A stretch of 45,424 nucleotides of DNA from WHSP01 sp040905505 (GCA_040905505.1 JBBDRL010000044.1:1-45424); one strand, 5' to 3'; positions 32,664 through 42,053 are shown, counted from the first letter of the stretch. Program-made: numbers and translations. Notes: generated from the letters alone by a model not told the origin.

Positions 32664-33533
32664 ATGCTCGTATACCTGGACGGTCAGTATCTCGAGAAGG
32701 ATGAGGCAAAGGTCTCCGTCGATGACCGGGGATTCCTCTTCGGTGACGGCGTCTACGAGGTGACCCGCGCGATCAACGGCACACTCTTCGAAGAGGAAGG
32801 TCACTGGATTCGCCTCCAGAACGGCCTGCGCGACATCGCCATCCGGTCGGACCGGATCGACCGCGGTCAGATCCGCGAGATCTATCAGCACCTACTTGGA
32901 CAGAACGACCTGGACGAGGCGGACGCCACGGTCTACCTCCAGATCACCCGCGGCTGTGCCCCACGGACGCACGCCTTCCCGAAGCCGCCATGCGAGCCGA
33001 CCGTCTACGCGTTCGCCAGCCCCTTCAACATCCCGGCAGAGCTGCGCCGCTTGGGGGTCGACGCGATCTCCCATCCGGACATCCGATGGGCGCGATGCGA
33101 CATCAAGACCGTCAATCTTCTGCCGAACGCGCTCGCGAAACAGCGCGCCGTGGAAGCCGGCGCGTGGGAAGCGGTCCTCTTCCGCGATGGGGCGCTCACC
33201 GAAGGCTCTTCGACGAACGTCTTCGGAGTCATCGACGGCGAGCTTCGGACCTACCCGAAATCGAACTACATTCTGCCGGGGATCACGCGAGACGTCGTGC
33301 TGGAGCTGGCGCGCGACCTGAACGTCAAGGTCCGTGAACGCCCGATCTTCGCGGATGAAATCGGCAGGCTGGATGAGCTGTTCCTTACGGGAACGACCAC
33401 GGACGTTCAGCCCATCGTCCGGCTTGACGGGCGGCAGATCGGCGACGGCGTGGTCGGGGATGTCGCACAACAGCTCCAGGAAGCCCTGATGGAGCGCATG
33501 GGTACGGCGCTGGCGCCGTCGTCGGGCTCCTAG
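32664..33533 (+). CDS. dat: D-amino-acid transaminase (PLP fold type IV)
   Basis: The 289-residue enzyme interconverts D-amino acids and 2-oxo acids, supplying D-glutamate or D-alanine for peptidoglycan. PLP Lys148 lies in DIKTVNLLPN, Tyr31 in DGVYEV, and the carboxylate-binding RxH is RTHAFP (Arg101, His103), a feature that separates D-amino-acid from branched-chain transaminases. EGSSTNVF and ILPGITR complete the fold type IV signature. The length matches Bacillus D-AAT. The frame extends upstream, but MLVYLDGQ at 32664 fits the family start. Its stop overlaps the convergent gene's stop in CTAG (33530-33533). Confidence 0.92.
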   Translation: MLVYLDGQYLEKDEAKVSVDDRGFLFGDGVYEVTRAINGTLFEEEGHWIRLQNGLRDIAIRSDRIDRGQIREIYQHLLGQNDLDEADATVYLQITRGCAPRTHAFPKPPCEPTVYAFASPFNIPAELRRLGVDAISHPDIRWARCDIKTVNLLPNALAKQRAVEAGAWEAVLFRDGALTEGSSTNVFGVIDGELRTYPKSNYILPGITRDVVLELARDLNVKVRERPIFADEIGRLDELFLTGTTTDVQPIVRLDGRQIGDGVVGDVAQQLQEALMERMGTALAPSSGS

Positions 33534-34855
33534 GAGGGGCCCCGGTCCTCCGTGGGCGCGGCGCCCTGGTCGACGAGCTCGGTTCGAATTCGCTCGACGC
33601 CCAACTCCTCGAATCGATCGACGATCCGCAGGACGTCTTCAGGTGGCGTATAGTTCTGCGTCGCGCGTGACTCCGTTCTGCGCTCCAGTGCAGGAACGAA
33701 ACGCTCGTAGCGGGAGCCGGGGTGCCAGAGGATCCAGTCCTCGAGCCCCACGTCGTATACGGCCTGCTTCTGCAGCTCGACCTCCTGGGGGCCGTACTCA
33801 ACGCCGTCCCGGAGCCACGTCGCCTGAAAGGCCTGGAGCCACACGATCGTTCGTGCCGGGTCCAGGCCCGCGTCCGCCATCCGGCCGTTGCGCAGCCGCG
33901 CCATCCCCGCCGACTTGTAAATGGTTTCGTACGGCATCTCGTGCGGTCGCGCGACGTCCGGCAGGTGCGTCGGGAAGTAGTGCGAGGGGTACATCATCGG
34001 CAGGATGTGGTCGACGATGACGCTCAGGCGCTCCCATTGCTGCCCGATGCCCACGTCCTCGTAGGTATTGGGCGAGAGGCCGAACACGTCGGCGGCGACA
34101 GCGACCCCGAGGGGATGAAGCCGGCCGCGGGCCTCGCGCAGGAAGGCCGCGATCGCGTCCGTGCGATCACCGTCGGCGCGTGGATGTACCTGCGCAGGTA
34201 GGCTGGTGAACTGCTCGGGGAAGCGGACGTAGTCGAACTGTACCTCGTCGAACCCCGCTCTGGCGACTTCCACCGCGATCGCCAGATTGTGCTCCCAGAC
34301 GCGCCGGTCCCACGGGCTCACCCAGCTATTCCCGGCCCGATCCAGCCAGATCTCGCCATTCTCCTTTCGGATCGACCACTCCGGCCGAGCCGCCGCAAGC
34401 ACAGGATCGTTGAAGACGACGAGACGCGCGATCGCGTATATGCCCCGGGCATGGAGCGTATCGAGGAGGGCGGGAAGGTCCGTCACGGCGGGTTCGTCCC
34501 GAGCCAGATCGCGCGCGAGCCCGATGCCGGTCGTGTAATGGGTCCCCCGCTCGTCCTTCACGTCGATCACGAAAGCGTTGATCTCGGTTGAATCGGCGAG
34601 AGCGAGCAGACCGGCCAGGCGCTTCGCGGAGCCGACGGCGTCCGCATTGAGATAGAGACCCCGGATCTGATCCGGCGCCGCGGCGGCGGGTTCGGGAGAT
34701 GGCTGCGAGGGTGGTGGTGCAGGCGGGGCCGTATCGACCTGCACCGAGGCGGGCGCCGCTGGCGGACCGACCCGGCCTTCTACAGCGTCGTCGCCGCAGC
34801 CGCAGAGGAGGAAGAGTACGGTCGCGGGGATGTACGCTCGGCCGTTCTGAATCAT
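33530..34855 (-). CDS. Putative glycoside hydrolase, DUF4015 family, lipoprotein
   Basis: The 441-residue protein has a lipoprotein-like signal (LFLLCGC; Cys18 or Cys20), a Pro/Ala linker (30-62) and a TIM-barrel DUF4015 domain. Markers are IRGLYLNADAVG, INAFVIDVKDERG, LLDTLHARGIYAIARLVVF, WVSPWDRRVWEHNL, FDEVQFDYVRFPE, ILPMMYPSHY and WLQAFQ. These proteins are predicted to act on extracellular or wall glycans; the acidic residues of FDEVQFDYVRFP are candidate catalytic groups. It sits 12 bases after the M1 peptidase stop, so both are on one transcript, and its stop overlaps that of the convergent dat. Confidence 0.85.
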   Translation of the reverse strand: MIQNGRAYIPATVLFLLCGCGDDAVEGRVGPPAAPASVQVDTAPPAPPPSQPSPEPAAAAPDQIRGLYLNADAVGSAKRLAGLLALADSTEINAFVIDVKDERGTHYTTGIGLARDLARDEPAVTDLPALLDTLHARGIYAIARLVVFNDPVLAAARPEWSIRKENGEIWLDRAGNSWVSPWDRRVWEHNLAIAVEVARAGFDEVQFDYVRFPEQFTSLPAQVHPRADGDRTDAIAAFLREARGRLHPLGVAVAADVFGLSPNTYEDVGIGQQWERLSVIVDHILPMMYPSHYFPTHLPDVARPHEMPYETIYKSAGMARLRNGRMADAGLDPARTIVWLQAFQATWLRDGVEYGPQEVELQKQAVYDVGLEDWILWHPGSRYERFVPALERRTESRATQNYTPPEDVLRIVDRFEELGVERIRTELVDQGAAPTEDRGPS

Positions 34856-34867
34856 ACCGCTATCGGT

Positions 34868-36913
34868 TCACTGCGCTGCAGGGGGCGGGGCTTCCCCCCA
34901 GACGTCGTTCTCGGGGACCGCGTCGGGGAAGATCTCTTCCGGGTCGATCTCGACATGCACGATCGGGGCTTGCGCCTCGAGCGTGACCGTCGCGCTCCCC
35001 TCGCCCGCCAGCCAGGTCTCCACCGGCACCTCGGCCGAGATGCTTCGTCCGTCGGCGGTATGCGCCACGAGCAAAGTGGGGGCGGGCACGTCACCGAGAT
35101 TCGCGACGGTCACGACCGCCGATCCGCTCTCCGCCCCCTCCACGGAGGTGATGGCCTGGTCCAGGACGCTCGTCTCGAACCACCAGGGATGGAAGAACCA
35201 GTCCAGCTCTCGCCCCGTGACCCGTTCCATCGTACTGAAGAAATCCCAAGGCGTAGGGCGTTTGAGGAGCCATTCGCGGGCGTATGTCGTCACGGCATCC
35301 TGGAAGGCCTCTTCGCCGACCACTTCGCCCAACGTGCGCAGGAGCACGCCCGGTTTGCTGTACGCCGCGATCCCGCGGGCACCGTACGGGGTGACGAGAT
35401 CGGTGTGCCGCATGATCGGTACTTCGTGCTCCGAGCCGGCGACGCTAAGGTATCCCGCTAGATCGCCATTGAAGGCATCACTGACGTCGAAGAAGTCCCC
35501 GGTCGTCCGGTTCTCGAGGAACGTTGCGAACCCCTCGTCCATCCATGCGTAGGCCGCTTCATCCTGGCCGACCATCATCGGAAACCATTGATGCGCGATC
35601 TCGTGAGCGATTACCCGATAGAGCGACTCGGGCGCCGATGGCTTGCCGATGAAGACGAGCATCGGGTACTCCATCCCGCCGACGGGGCCCTCCGCGATGG
35701 TGAGTTGCGGGTAGATGTAGGGAATGAGCATCCGGTCGATCCGCTCGATCGCGTGCTGCCCGTAACGGGCGGCCTGCTGCCAGTTTGCGGCGTCGGGACG
35801 GTAGAAGGCGTGGACCGGCACGATGCGGGTGCCACCGGTGCCGCTGGACAGCGCCGCTCCGGTCACATCCCAGACGTAGCCGGCCGACGCGGCGAACGCG
35901 AAATCCCGGACGTTGTGGGCCACGAAGCGCCAGGTCAGTTGCCCGCCGACCGCCGGTTGGGTGGCGTTCTCCGCGCCCAGATCGGCGCCCGTCACGATGC
36001 GCGTCACCGAGTCGGATTCGATCGCGGCGCTCAGGCGCTGCCGCGCCTCCTCCGTCAGCACCTCCTCCGGATTCGTGAGTGTGCCGGTGGATCCGACCAG
36101 AAATCCGGCAGGCACAGTGACGGATACGTCGAAGTCACCGTATTCGAGGTAGAATTCGCCATCCCCGAGATACGGCGTGGCGTCCCAGCCGCGCAGATCG
36201 TCGAACGTAGCGACCTGCGGGTACCACTGTGCGACGTGAAAGGCTCGCGACCCGAGCGCGTCTTCCCAACCGGTTCGGAACGCACCGGCCGGCGGAATCC
36301 GGTGCCGCCAGTCGATTTCCAGAAGGACACTGTCTCCGGGTTCGAGCGGCCGGGGCAGCTTGACGCGTCCCAGCGTGCCCTGGACCGCGTACCCGGCCGG
36401 GGCCGCGGGCAAATCCTGCGCGACCGGTATCCGAGTCGGAGACATCCGGCTGAGGGTCTGGCCCTGGGCGCTGACTCGGTCGATCGTGAACCCGCCGGTG
36501 ATCGGCACGTAGCGATTGCGGGGAACACCCTCGGCGAAGACGTTCTGCGAGAGGTTCAGGACGATGCTCGAAAGCGTTGAAGGTGAATTGTTTCGGTAGG
36601 TGATCCGTTCCCAACCGCGGATCAGCGATTCGGCCGGGTCGAGCTCCGCGTCGATGCGGTACGAAACCGAATTCTGCCAGTATGCCGGGCCGGGGGCGCC
36701 CGATGTGCTCCGCGTTCCCGCCTGCACAGCGCGAACGTACGCCGCGGGGGGGTCGAGGTCGTATTCGCGCGGCTCCTCCTCGGCCGCCACCGCCGCGGGA
36801 CGCGGCTCCACGCCGATCTCCTGCGCTCCGCGTGACGAGCAGCCGGCCGCCACGAGGAGCATAACGGCGGTGAGCCACCGCGATCCGCGCTTCACGAGCG
36901 TGCCAGTCCCCAC
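34868..36913 (-). CDS. M1-family zinc aminopeptidase, lipoprotein
   Basis: The 681-residue protein has a lipoprotein signal (VMLLVAAGC, Cys25) and an M1 gluzincin core: GGMEYPML in place of GAMEN, HEIAHQW (His437, Glu438, His441) and the third zinc ligand Glu460 in WMDEGFATF. It removes N-terminal residues from peptides in the periplasm or at the surface. A beta-sandwich N-terminal domain (about 75-300) precedes the catalytic part; the C-terminal 100 residues form a further beta domain, shorter than in full-size M1 enzymes. GTG 36911-36913 is the start; GTG six codons on is an alternative. Confidence 0.92.
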   Translation of the reverse strand: MGTGTLVKRGSRWLTAVMLLVAAGCSSRGAQEIGVEPRPAAVAAEEEPREYDLDPPAAYVRAVQAGTRSTSGAPGPAYWQNSVSYRIDAELDPAESLIRGWERITYRNNSPSTLSSIVLNLSQNVFAEGVPRNRYVPITGGFTIDRVSAQGQTLSRMSPTRIPVAQDLPAAPAGYAVQGTLGRVKLPRPLEPGDSVLLEIDWRHRIPPAGAFRTGWEDALGSRAFHVAQWYPQVATFDDLRGWDATPYLGDGEFYLEYGDFDVSVTVPAGFLVGSTGTLTNPEEVLTEEARQRLSAAIESDSVTRIVTGADLGAENATQPAVGGQLTWRFVAHNVRDFAFAASAGYVWDVTGAALSSGTGGTRIVPVHAFYRPDAANWQQAARYGQHAIERIDRMLIPYIYPQLTIAEGPVGGMEYPMLVFIGKPSAPESLYRVIAHEIAHQWFPMMVGQDEAAYAWMDEGFATFLENRTTGDFFDVSDAFNGDLAGYLSVAGSEHEVPIMRHTDLVTPYGARGIAAYSKPGVLLRTLGEVVGEEAFQDAVTTYAREWLLKRPTPWDFFSTMERVTGRELDWFFHPWWFETSVLDQAITSVEGAESGSAVVTVANLGDVPAPTLLVAHTADGRSISAEVPVETWLAGEGSATVTLEAQAPIVHVEIDPEEIFPDAVPENDVWGEAPPPAAQ

Positions 36914-36977
36914 ACTGGCCGCCGGTCCCAGACCGTGCCCGATAAGCCGGCCGCGAGGGTCCGATCCCGAGTTCGCT

Positions 36978-37502
36978 TCACAGTTGGATCTCCATCTCAG
37001 GTTCCAGCGAGAGAATCGTCCCGGGAACGAACCGGAAACCGACCTTCTCGTAAGATCGTATGGCGGCGCGATTCTGCGGCTCGACCGTGAGCCAGAGTGC
37101 GCGTAGGCCCGCGGCCCTGGCGGTCGCGATCATCGCCCGGTGCAGCTCGGTCCCGATTCCGCGGCCCCGCTCCGCGTGGTTCACGAACACCGCGTACTCC
37201 CCGACCTCGGGCGACTTGGTCGGCATCACCATGCAGTGGCCGATCAGCTCCTGGTCACGGAAGGCGAGCAGGTGCAGCCCCGAGGCGAGCACCGCTTTCA
37301 ACCAGATCCTGATCCTCTCCGGATCGTCCGGGGGCAGACCCTGTGCCGCCCGTTTCGGCTGGAAGTCCTCGTAGAAGCGCTGCAGGTCCTGGGCGAGCGC
37401 GGGGGTGTACTCACGGACGACGAAGGACGCCCCATGCTTATCCCGGGAGACGAACTCCCGCACGCTCTCGTCCGCGTCCCTGGTCGGGGTATGCGTTGGC
37501 AT
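36978..37502 (-). CDS. GNAT acetyltransferase, probable AcuA-like protein acetylase
   Basis: The 174-residue GNAT protein has the acetyl-CoA loop ERGRGIGTELHRAM and the C-terminal VEPQNRAAIRSYEKVGFRF, preceded by YAVFVNHAERG (motif D/A strands) and an N-terminal region (DLQRFYEDFQ) like that of Pat/AcuA-type lysine acetylases. ATG 37500-37502 follows the acuC stop by one base, so the two are coupled. In Bacillus, AcuA acetylates and inactivates acetyl-CoA synthetase and AcuC reverses it; the same pairing here suggests reversible control of an acyl-CoA synthetase. The assignment rests on context. Confidence 0.75.
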   Translation of the reverse strand: MPTHTPTRDADESVREFVSRDKHGASFVVREYTPALAQDLQRFYEDFQPKRAAQGLPPDDPERIRIWLKAVLASGLHLLAFRDQELIGHCMVMPTKSPEVGEYAVFVNHAERGRGIGTELHRAMIATARAAGLRALWLTVEPQNRAAIRSYEKVGFRFVPGTILSLEPEMEIQL

Positions 37503-37503
37503 C

Positions 37504-38679
37504 TCAGAATCCGAGGCTCCAGCCCCGCAGAACGGGAAGGGCCGTGCGCCGCAGGGCTTCGAGCGCACGACGATTCAATGATTCGATCTCGGCACGTCTC
37601 GGCACTTCGGGAAACTCGCCGTCCTGATCCCTGAGCCGCTCAGGCAGGAGACAGGGGCTCAGCCCCTGCCAGCGGTCCAGCCAGTGCTGGGGAATCCGAT
37701 CGGGCGGTGACTGGTCGGTCAGGCCGGCCCAGACGAGCGTCCACGCTCGCGGTACCACGCGCCAGATGTCGTATCCACCTCCCCCGGTGGCGACGATCCG
37801 CCCGGAACAGAAGCGATCGGCAATCTCTCCTGTCACCCGGATCGTTTCCTCGTAGAGCCGGGTCGTACAGCGCAGATGAGTCAAATGATCGAGCACATGC
37901 GCGTCGCATCCGTTCTGGATGACGATCACCTCGGGGCGGAAGGCCTCGGAGACCTCGTTCAGAAGGGCTGTGTAGATGCTGATCCAGGAATCGTCCTCGG
38001 TCTGCGGTTCCACCGGCAGGTTCAGCGAGTAGCCGTACCCATCGCCCTCTCCGAGCTCGTCGACGAAGCCCGTAGCGGGGAAGAGGTAGCGGCCGGACTC
38101 GTGGATCGAGATCGTCAGTACGCCGGGGTCGGCGTAGAAGATTCCCTGTACTCCATCCCCATGGTGCCCGTCGTAATCGATGTACATCACTCGAAGGCCA
38201 TACTGCTCCCGGATCCAGGCGATGGCCGCCGCGAGATCGTTGTAAATGCAGAAACCGGAGGCACGGTCGCGATGTGCGTGGTGAAGACCGCCTGCGATGG
38301 CGAAGGCTCGCTGCACCTCACCGCTCATCACCAGCTCCGCGGCGCGGAGCGTCCCGCCGACCACGGACGCTGCGGCTTCGTGCATCCCGGGGAAAAACGG
38401 TGTGTCTTCGGAACCCAAGCCCCAGCGCGCTGCGTCGCTACAATCCACATCCGCCGACCCGAGGCGCTTCACGGCCTCGATGAACTCCGCTGAGTGAACC
38501 CTTCGCAGCTCCTCGTCGCTGGCCATGCGCGGCGCCACGATCCGAGAGCCGTCATCGCCGAGGAGCCCCATCTCCTGAATCAGAGAGACGGTGAGCTCGA
38601 GCCGCGTTGCGTTGAATGGATGGTCGGGACGAAAGGTGTAGCTGGCGAACGACGGATCCCAGATGAGGGCTGCATTCAT
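37504..38679 (-). CDS. acuC: AcuC histone-deacetylase-superfamily protein
   Basis: The 391-residue class I HDAC-like deacetylase shows AGGLHHAHRDRASGFCIYND (His133-His134), YIDYDGHHGDGVQ (zinc ligands Asp170, His172), QNGCDAH (Asp259) and GGGGYD near 305. AcuC removes acetyl groups from lysines of acetyl-CoA synthetase and other proteins using zinc. Its length is normal. ATG overlaps the acuB stop in ATGA (38676-38679). The operon order acuB-acuC-GNAT places sensor, eraser and writer together. Confidence 0.93.
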   Translation of the reverse strand: MNAALIWDPSFASYTFRPDHPFNATRLELTVSLIQEMGLLGDDGSRIVAPRMASDEELRRVHSAEFIEAVKRLGSADVDCSDAARWGLGSEDTPFFPGMHEAAASVVGGTLRAAELVMSGEVQRAFAIAGGLHHAHRDRASGFCIYNDLAAAIAWIREQYGLRVMYIDYDGHHGDGVQGIFYADPGVLTISIHESGRYLFPATGFVDELGEGDGYGYSLNLPVEPQTEDDSWISIYTALLNEVSEAFRPEVIVIQNGCDAHVLDHLTHLRCTTRLYEETIRVTGEIADRFCSGRIVATGGGGYDIWRVVPRAWTLVWAGLTDQSPPDRIPQHWLDRWQGLSPCLLPERLRDQDGEFPEVPRRAEIESLNRRALEALRRTALPVLRGWSLGF

Positions 38680-39359
38680 CCGGTGGCCGGGGGCTCCGGA
38701 ACGTTCCGCAGATCCTGCGAAAGCGCCGGCCAGCCTACCGGGTAACCGGCGGACTCCAGCGCAGCGATCGCACCCCGTGGGTCTATTGTCGCCAGGTGGA
38801 GAACGGCAGTCTTCCGCTCCCCCTGCCGGAAGGACGGAACCAGAACGCTGACGATGTTCAGCCCTGATTCGCCGATCAGCGACAGCGCCCGGCCCAGCTC
38901 ACCAGGCCGGTCGCGAAGCGCCACCTCGATTCGAGAGGACGGCTCCGCCACTCCGAGGATGCGAACGAACGCGTGCAGGAGGTCGGTCTCGGTGAGAATC
39001 CCGCGCAGGCGCTCCCCCGCGTCGATCACGGGCACGGAACCGATTCGATGCTGGTACAGTAGCCGCGCAGCTTCCTCGATCGTTTCCTCTGGCGAGACCG
39101 AGATCACCTCCCGCGTCATTACCTCGGCCACTGACGTTCGCTCCAGAAAATCGGTGCGATCGGCGTCGGGCGTGGTGAGCGGTGAGGGCATCGCGAGGCG
39201 AATGTCGCGGTCCGACAGCAGGCCGGCCAACCCGCCGCTCGACCGCACTACAGGCAGGTGGCGTATGCGGTGTTTGCGCGTCAGGGCGAGGGCGGTGGCG
39301 AGCGTGTCGTCGGGAGTGACAGTGATCACCTCCGACTGCATCCAGTCGCTTACGAACAT
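38676..39359 (-). CDS. acuB: CBS-pair and ACT-domain protein, AcuB-like
   Basis: The 227-residue protein has two CBS domains (about 5-62 and 77-133; VSDWMQSEVITVTPDDTL and VAEVMTREVISVSPEET) and an ACT domain (about 140-205; IEVALRDRPGELGRALSLI). This is the AcuB layout: CBS pairs bind adenine nucleotides and ACT domains small ligands, so it probably senses energy state for the acetylation switch encoded downstream. ATG 39357-39359 is the start. No clear promoter was found in the 105 bases up to the next gene. Confidence 0.88.
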   Translation of the reverse strand: MFVSDWMQSEVITVTPDDTLATALALTRKHRIRHLPVVRSSGGLAGLLSDRDIRLAMPSPLTTPDADRTDFLERTSVAEVMTREVISVSPEETIEEAARLLYQHRIGSVPVIDAGERLRGILTETDLLHAFVRILGVAEPSSRIEVALRDRPGELGRALSLIGESGLNIVSVLVPSFRQGERKTAVLHLATIDPRGAIAALESAGYPVGWPALSQDLRNVPEPPATG

Positions 39360-39464
39360 GGCAGATATGCGGAAGGCGGACTCGGGTGGGTGCGCCGGCT
39401 CCGGATGAGAAGCTTAGGCCGGCCCCCGGATCGGAATTGGTGCCCGGTTCACGCGAACCGGTAC

Positions 39465-39908
39465 TTACAGGCGGTCTTCCCGGAGAAGGGTCCCGCTGGC
39501 GTCATAAACGCGGACGACGTTCGCCTGGCCGTCATAGTCGGCATCGATCGTCTGGATGATGACACCACCACTACGATAAATCTCGATGATGTCCGCGCGA
39601 CTATCGCCGTTGCGGTCTTGCCATACGACGACTGGGATCGGCCCATCGTTGAAATGGACGACCTGCGCCCGACTGGTCCCGCTCAGCCCCTGACCGACCG
39701 CATTCAACTGCGAGGGCTCGACGCCGGATACCGATGCGACGCCCGCGAACCAGCGCGCCCGCGGCCCCAGCCAGTTGCTCGCGAGCTCGTCCATCTCGGG
39801 CATGGTTGGCATCTCGCGCGATGGCGGCTGCCAATCCTGTGCTTCGAGCGGGGATGCTACGAGGCAAAGGACGAGAGGGGCAATGATGAGCCAGAAGGCG
39901 CGAGACAT
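39465..39908 (-). CDS. Secreted protein with EF-hand-like calcium motifs, unknown function
   Basis: The 147-residue protein has a signal peptide (1-23, IIAPLVLCLVASPLEAQ) and two Asp-rich loops, WQDRNGDSRADIIEIY and DADYDGQANVVRVYD, which fit DxNGDxxxD-type calcium loops of repeat or dockerin-like proteins. The rest is unassigned. AGGAG a few bases upstream fixes ATG 39906-39908; the frame opens further upstream without support. A 7-bp hairpin CCGGTTC/GAACCGG (39444-39461) lies just after the stop. It is divergent to the Ser/Thr kinase. Confidence 0.6.
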   Translation of the reverse strand: MSRAFWLIIAPLVLCLVASPLEAQDWQPPSREMPTMPEMDELASNWLGPRARWFAGVASVSGVEPSQLNAVGQGLSGTSRAQVVHFNDGPIPVVVWQDRNGDSRADIIEIYRSGGVIIQTIDADYDGQANVVRVYDASGTLLREDRL

Positions 39909-40065
39909 GTTTCTCCTAGGCAACGGGAGGCGAACGCTCGACATTAGCTACCCATTTCTGCCACACAGTGTTCCGAGGCACCGTCGCCGGGTGAATTTCG
40001 ACAGGGTACGCGGGTTGCAACGAGAGATACCGAGACCAGTGTACCGAAACCTCACAGCATCGCCC

Positions 40066-41124
40066 ATGCCCGATTCCGGAGTCTCGCGTCCCCGCTATCA
40101 GGGCCTTGCCGCGGCACGGCGATGGTCCCACGAGCCTAGCCGCCCTCAAGAGGACTTCAGCCTTGCGGTCGGCGATCGGCTCGGCGAGCTGACGATCATC
40201 GGCCACCTGGCGAGGGGACGGGCCACGGAGCTCTATCAGGTCTGGAGCAATGATCACTGGTGCGCCCTCACCGGTAAGGTAGTCGCTCCGGTCGACGCGG
40301 AGGAGGGCGACGCGCCAGCCGGGTTTCGCCGCGAGGCCGACGTCCTCCGCAAGCTCAAGCATCCCAACATCGTGCGATTCTACGGTAGCGGTTGTGCCGA
40401 GTCCCGACCGTACCTGCTGCTGGAGTACTTCGCCGGTCCCTCCCTCTTCGACATGCTCGAGTCGTTGCCCCGACGAAGGCTCCACGTGCCTGACGCGATC
40501 CGTGCGCTCATGCACGTTGGCGCGGCCGTCCATTACCTTCACCGCCAAGGCTACCTCTACCGCGATCTGAAGCCGGGAAACGTGCTGCTGCGTGAAGGAA
40601 TCCCGATCCTGGTGGATTTCGACGTGGTGCGGAAGATCGATCAGCGGCGCCCGGCGGACAGGCTCGGTACGGCACCTTACATGGCGCCTGAACAGGTGCG
40701 CCGCGAGACGCTCACGCCCGCCGCCGACGTATACGGATTGGGCGCACTCCTCTATGAGATGCTGACCGGGCACTGGCCGACCGAGCCGCCTTCCGAGGAG
40801 GACGAGTGGAACGACTGGTCGGAAGACGATGAGGACCTCGCTGTACGCCCGAAACGTGACCGTCCGACGCCCACGGTCGAGGCCGATCTCGACCTCAGAT
40901 ACCCGCAGCTCAGTTCTCCGCCGGTTCCCCCACGCGAACACCACTCGCGCCTGGATCCGGAACTCGAGCGAATCCTCCTGCGGTGCCTCGATCCAGACCC
41001 CAACCACCGTTTCCAGACGGTCTCCGGCCTGCTGGCCGCTCTCGCGCCGCATCTGAAGGGTCGCTATCGCCTCTGGCCGAAGGACGCCCCGATCGAGCGG
41101 CGCACGGACACCGAGTCCAGGTGA
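40066..41124 (+). CDS. Hanks-type serine/threonine protein kinase with unusual motifs
   Basis: The 352-residue kinase keeps Lys71 (ALTGKVV), Glu90, the catalytic loop as YRDLKPGN (165-172; Tyr for the His of HRD), the metal Asp184 as DFD (184-186) instead of DFG, and APYMAPEQ (203-210). The glycine loop is poor (GHLARGRATELYQVW). An acidic insert (SEEDEWNDWSEDDED, 243-257) and a basic tail follow. There is no membrane helix, so it is a soluble kinase. GTG 40039 is an in-frame alternative start. Substrates are unknown. It is convergent to the TrxR-like gene. Confidence 0.88.
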   Translation: MPDSGVSRPRYQGLAAARRWSHEPSRPQEDFSLAVGDRLGELTIIGHLARGRATELYQVWSNDHWCALTGKVVAPVDAEEGDAPAGFRREADVLRKLKHPNIVRFYGSGCAESRPYLLLEYFAGPSLFDMLESLPRRRLHVPDAIRALMHVGAAVHYLHRQGYLYRDLKPGNVLLREGIPILVDFDVVRKIDQRRPADRLGTAPYMAPEQVRRETLTPAADVYGLGALLYEMLTGHWPTEPPSEEDEWNDWSEDDEDLAVRPKRDRPTPTVEADLDLRYPQLSSPPVPPREHHSRLDPELERILLRCLDPDPNHRFQTVSGLLAALAPHLKGRYRLWPKDAPIERRTDTESR

Positions 41125-41135
41125 GGACCTTCGCC

Positions 41136-42053
41136 CTAGAGTCGCCGCTCCGACGGGAGGAGGCTGCGGTAGATTCCGATGGCCGCCCGCGTTCCGTCAG
41201 CGGCAGCGCGGATCGCCAGCTTGGCCCCGTGGGTGATGTCGCCGGCAGCGTAGATCCCCCCGACGCTGGTCTGGTAGTCGCGGTCGATTCGTAACATGCC
41301 GCCGGAGTCCGCTTCACAGTTCAGGTCCGCCGGAATACTGCAGCCCGGACCGTAAGCGATGTGAAAGAACATGGCGTCGAACGCCGCTGCGCCGCCGTTC
41401 TCGAACACGACGCGTTCGACCTGCCCACCACTTCCCTCGATCCTCCGGATCGGCTCCACGCGGATCGGGATGCCGAATCGCCTCAGCGCGGCCAGCGAGA
41501 CCTCCGATAGCTCAGCGCGCCGGCCATGTGTCAGAATCGTCAGGCGGTCCGTCCAGGTGAGCATCTCCATGCAGAACGTGGCGATCTGGCGCCCCCAGCC
41601 GATGACGCCAACCCGCTTCCCCGCCACGCCCGGGCCATCGCAGTCAGGGCAGTGCCAGATGCTCGTGCCGTACAGGTCGATCAGGCCCTCGATTTCGGGA
41701 ATGATGTCGCGGAGTCCGGTCGCGAACAGCACCCGGCGCGCGGCGATCTCCCGCCCGTCGGAAAGCCGGACGCTGAAGTCGTCGCAGCGGCCAGTCACGT
41801 CCACGACGGTCGCCTCCTGCACATGCGCCCCAGCGTTCTCCGCCTGACGGCGGCCGATCGCGCGCAGGTCCTGCGGCGCGGGGTCCGCCACACCGAGATA
41901 CCCATGAACCGCCCAGGTCGGAGCGTTGCGCGGATTTCCGGCATCCAGGAGTAACGTGTTCAGGCGGTATCGGGCGAGCCAGAGCGCGCCGGCCAGGCCC
42001 GCTGGGCCACCGCCGATGACGACCGCGTCGTATCGTCCGCCCAGTGTCGGCAC
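41136..42053 (-). CDS. FAD/NAD(P)-dependent oxidoreductase, thioredoxin-reductase-like
   Basis: The 305-residue flavoprotein has the FAD-binding GGGPAG (14-19), the redox disulfide CPDC (135-138), VGVIGWG for NAD(P)H, and a C-terminal FAD motif IYAAGDITHG. This is the low-molecular-weight TrxR/ferredoxin reductase-like group; the canonical motif is CATC, so the partner may not be standard thioredoxin. GTG 42051-42053 starts 6 bases after the AI-2E transporter stop, implying a shared transcript. Confidence 0.85.
   Translation of the reverse strand: MPTLGGRYDAVVIGGGPAGLAGALWLARYRLNTLLLDAGNPRNAPTWAVHGYLGVADPAPQDLRAIGRRQAENAGAHVQEATVVDVTGRCDDFSVRLSDGREIAARRVLFATGLRDIIPEIEGLIDLYGTSIWHCPDCDGPGVAGKRVGVIGWGRQIATFCMEMLTWTDRLTILTHGRRAELSEVSLAALRRFGIPIRVEPIRRIEGSGGQVERVVFENGGAAAFDAMFFHIAYGPGCSIPADLNCEADSGGMLRIDRDYQTSVGGIYAAGDITHGAKLAIRAAADGTRAAIGIYRSLLPSERRL

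Noticed and set aside
33530..33533. CTAG overlap of convergent stop codons as a regulatory site
   Set aside because: TAG stops on both strands naturally create CTAG; nothing else suggests function.
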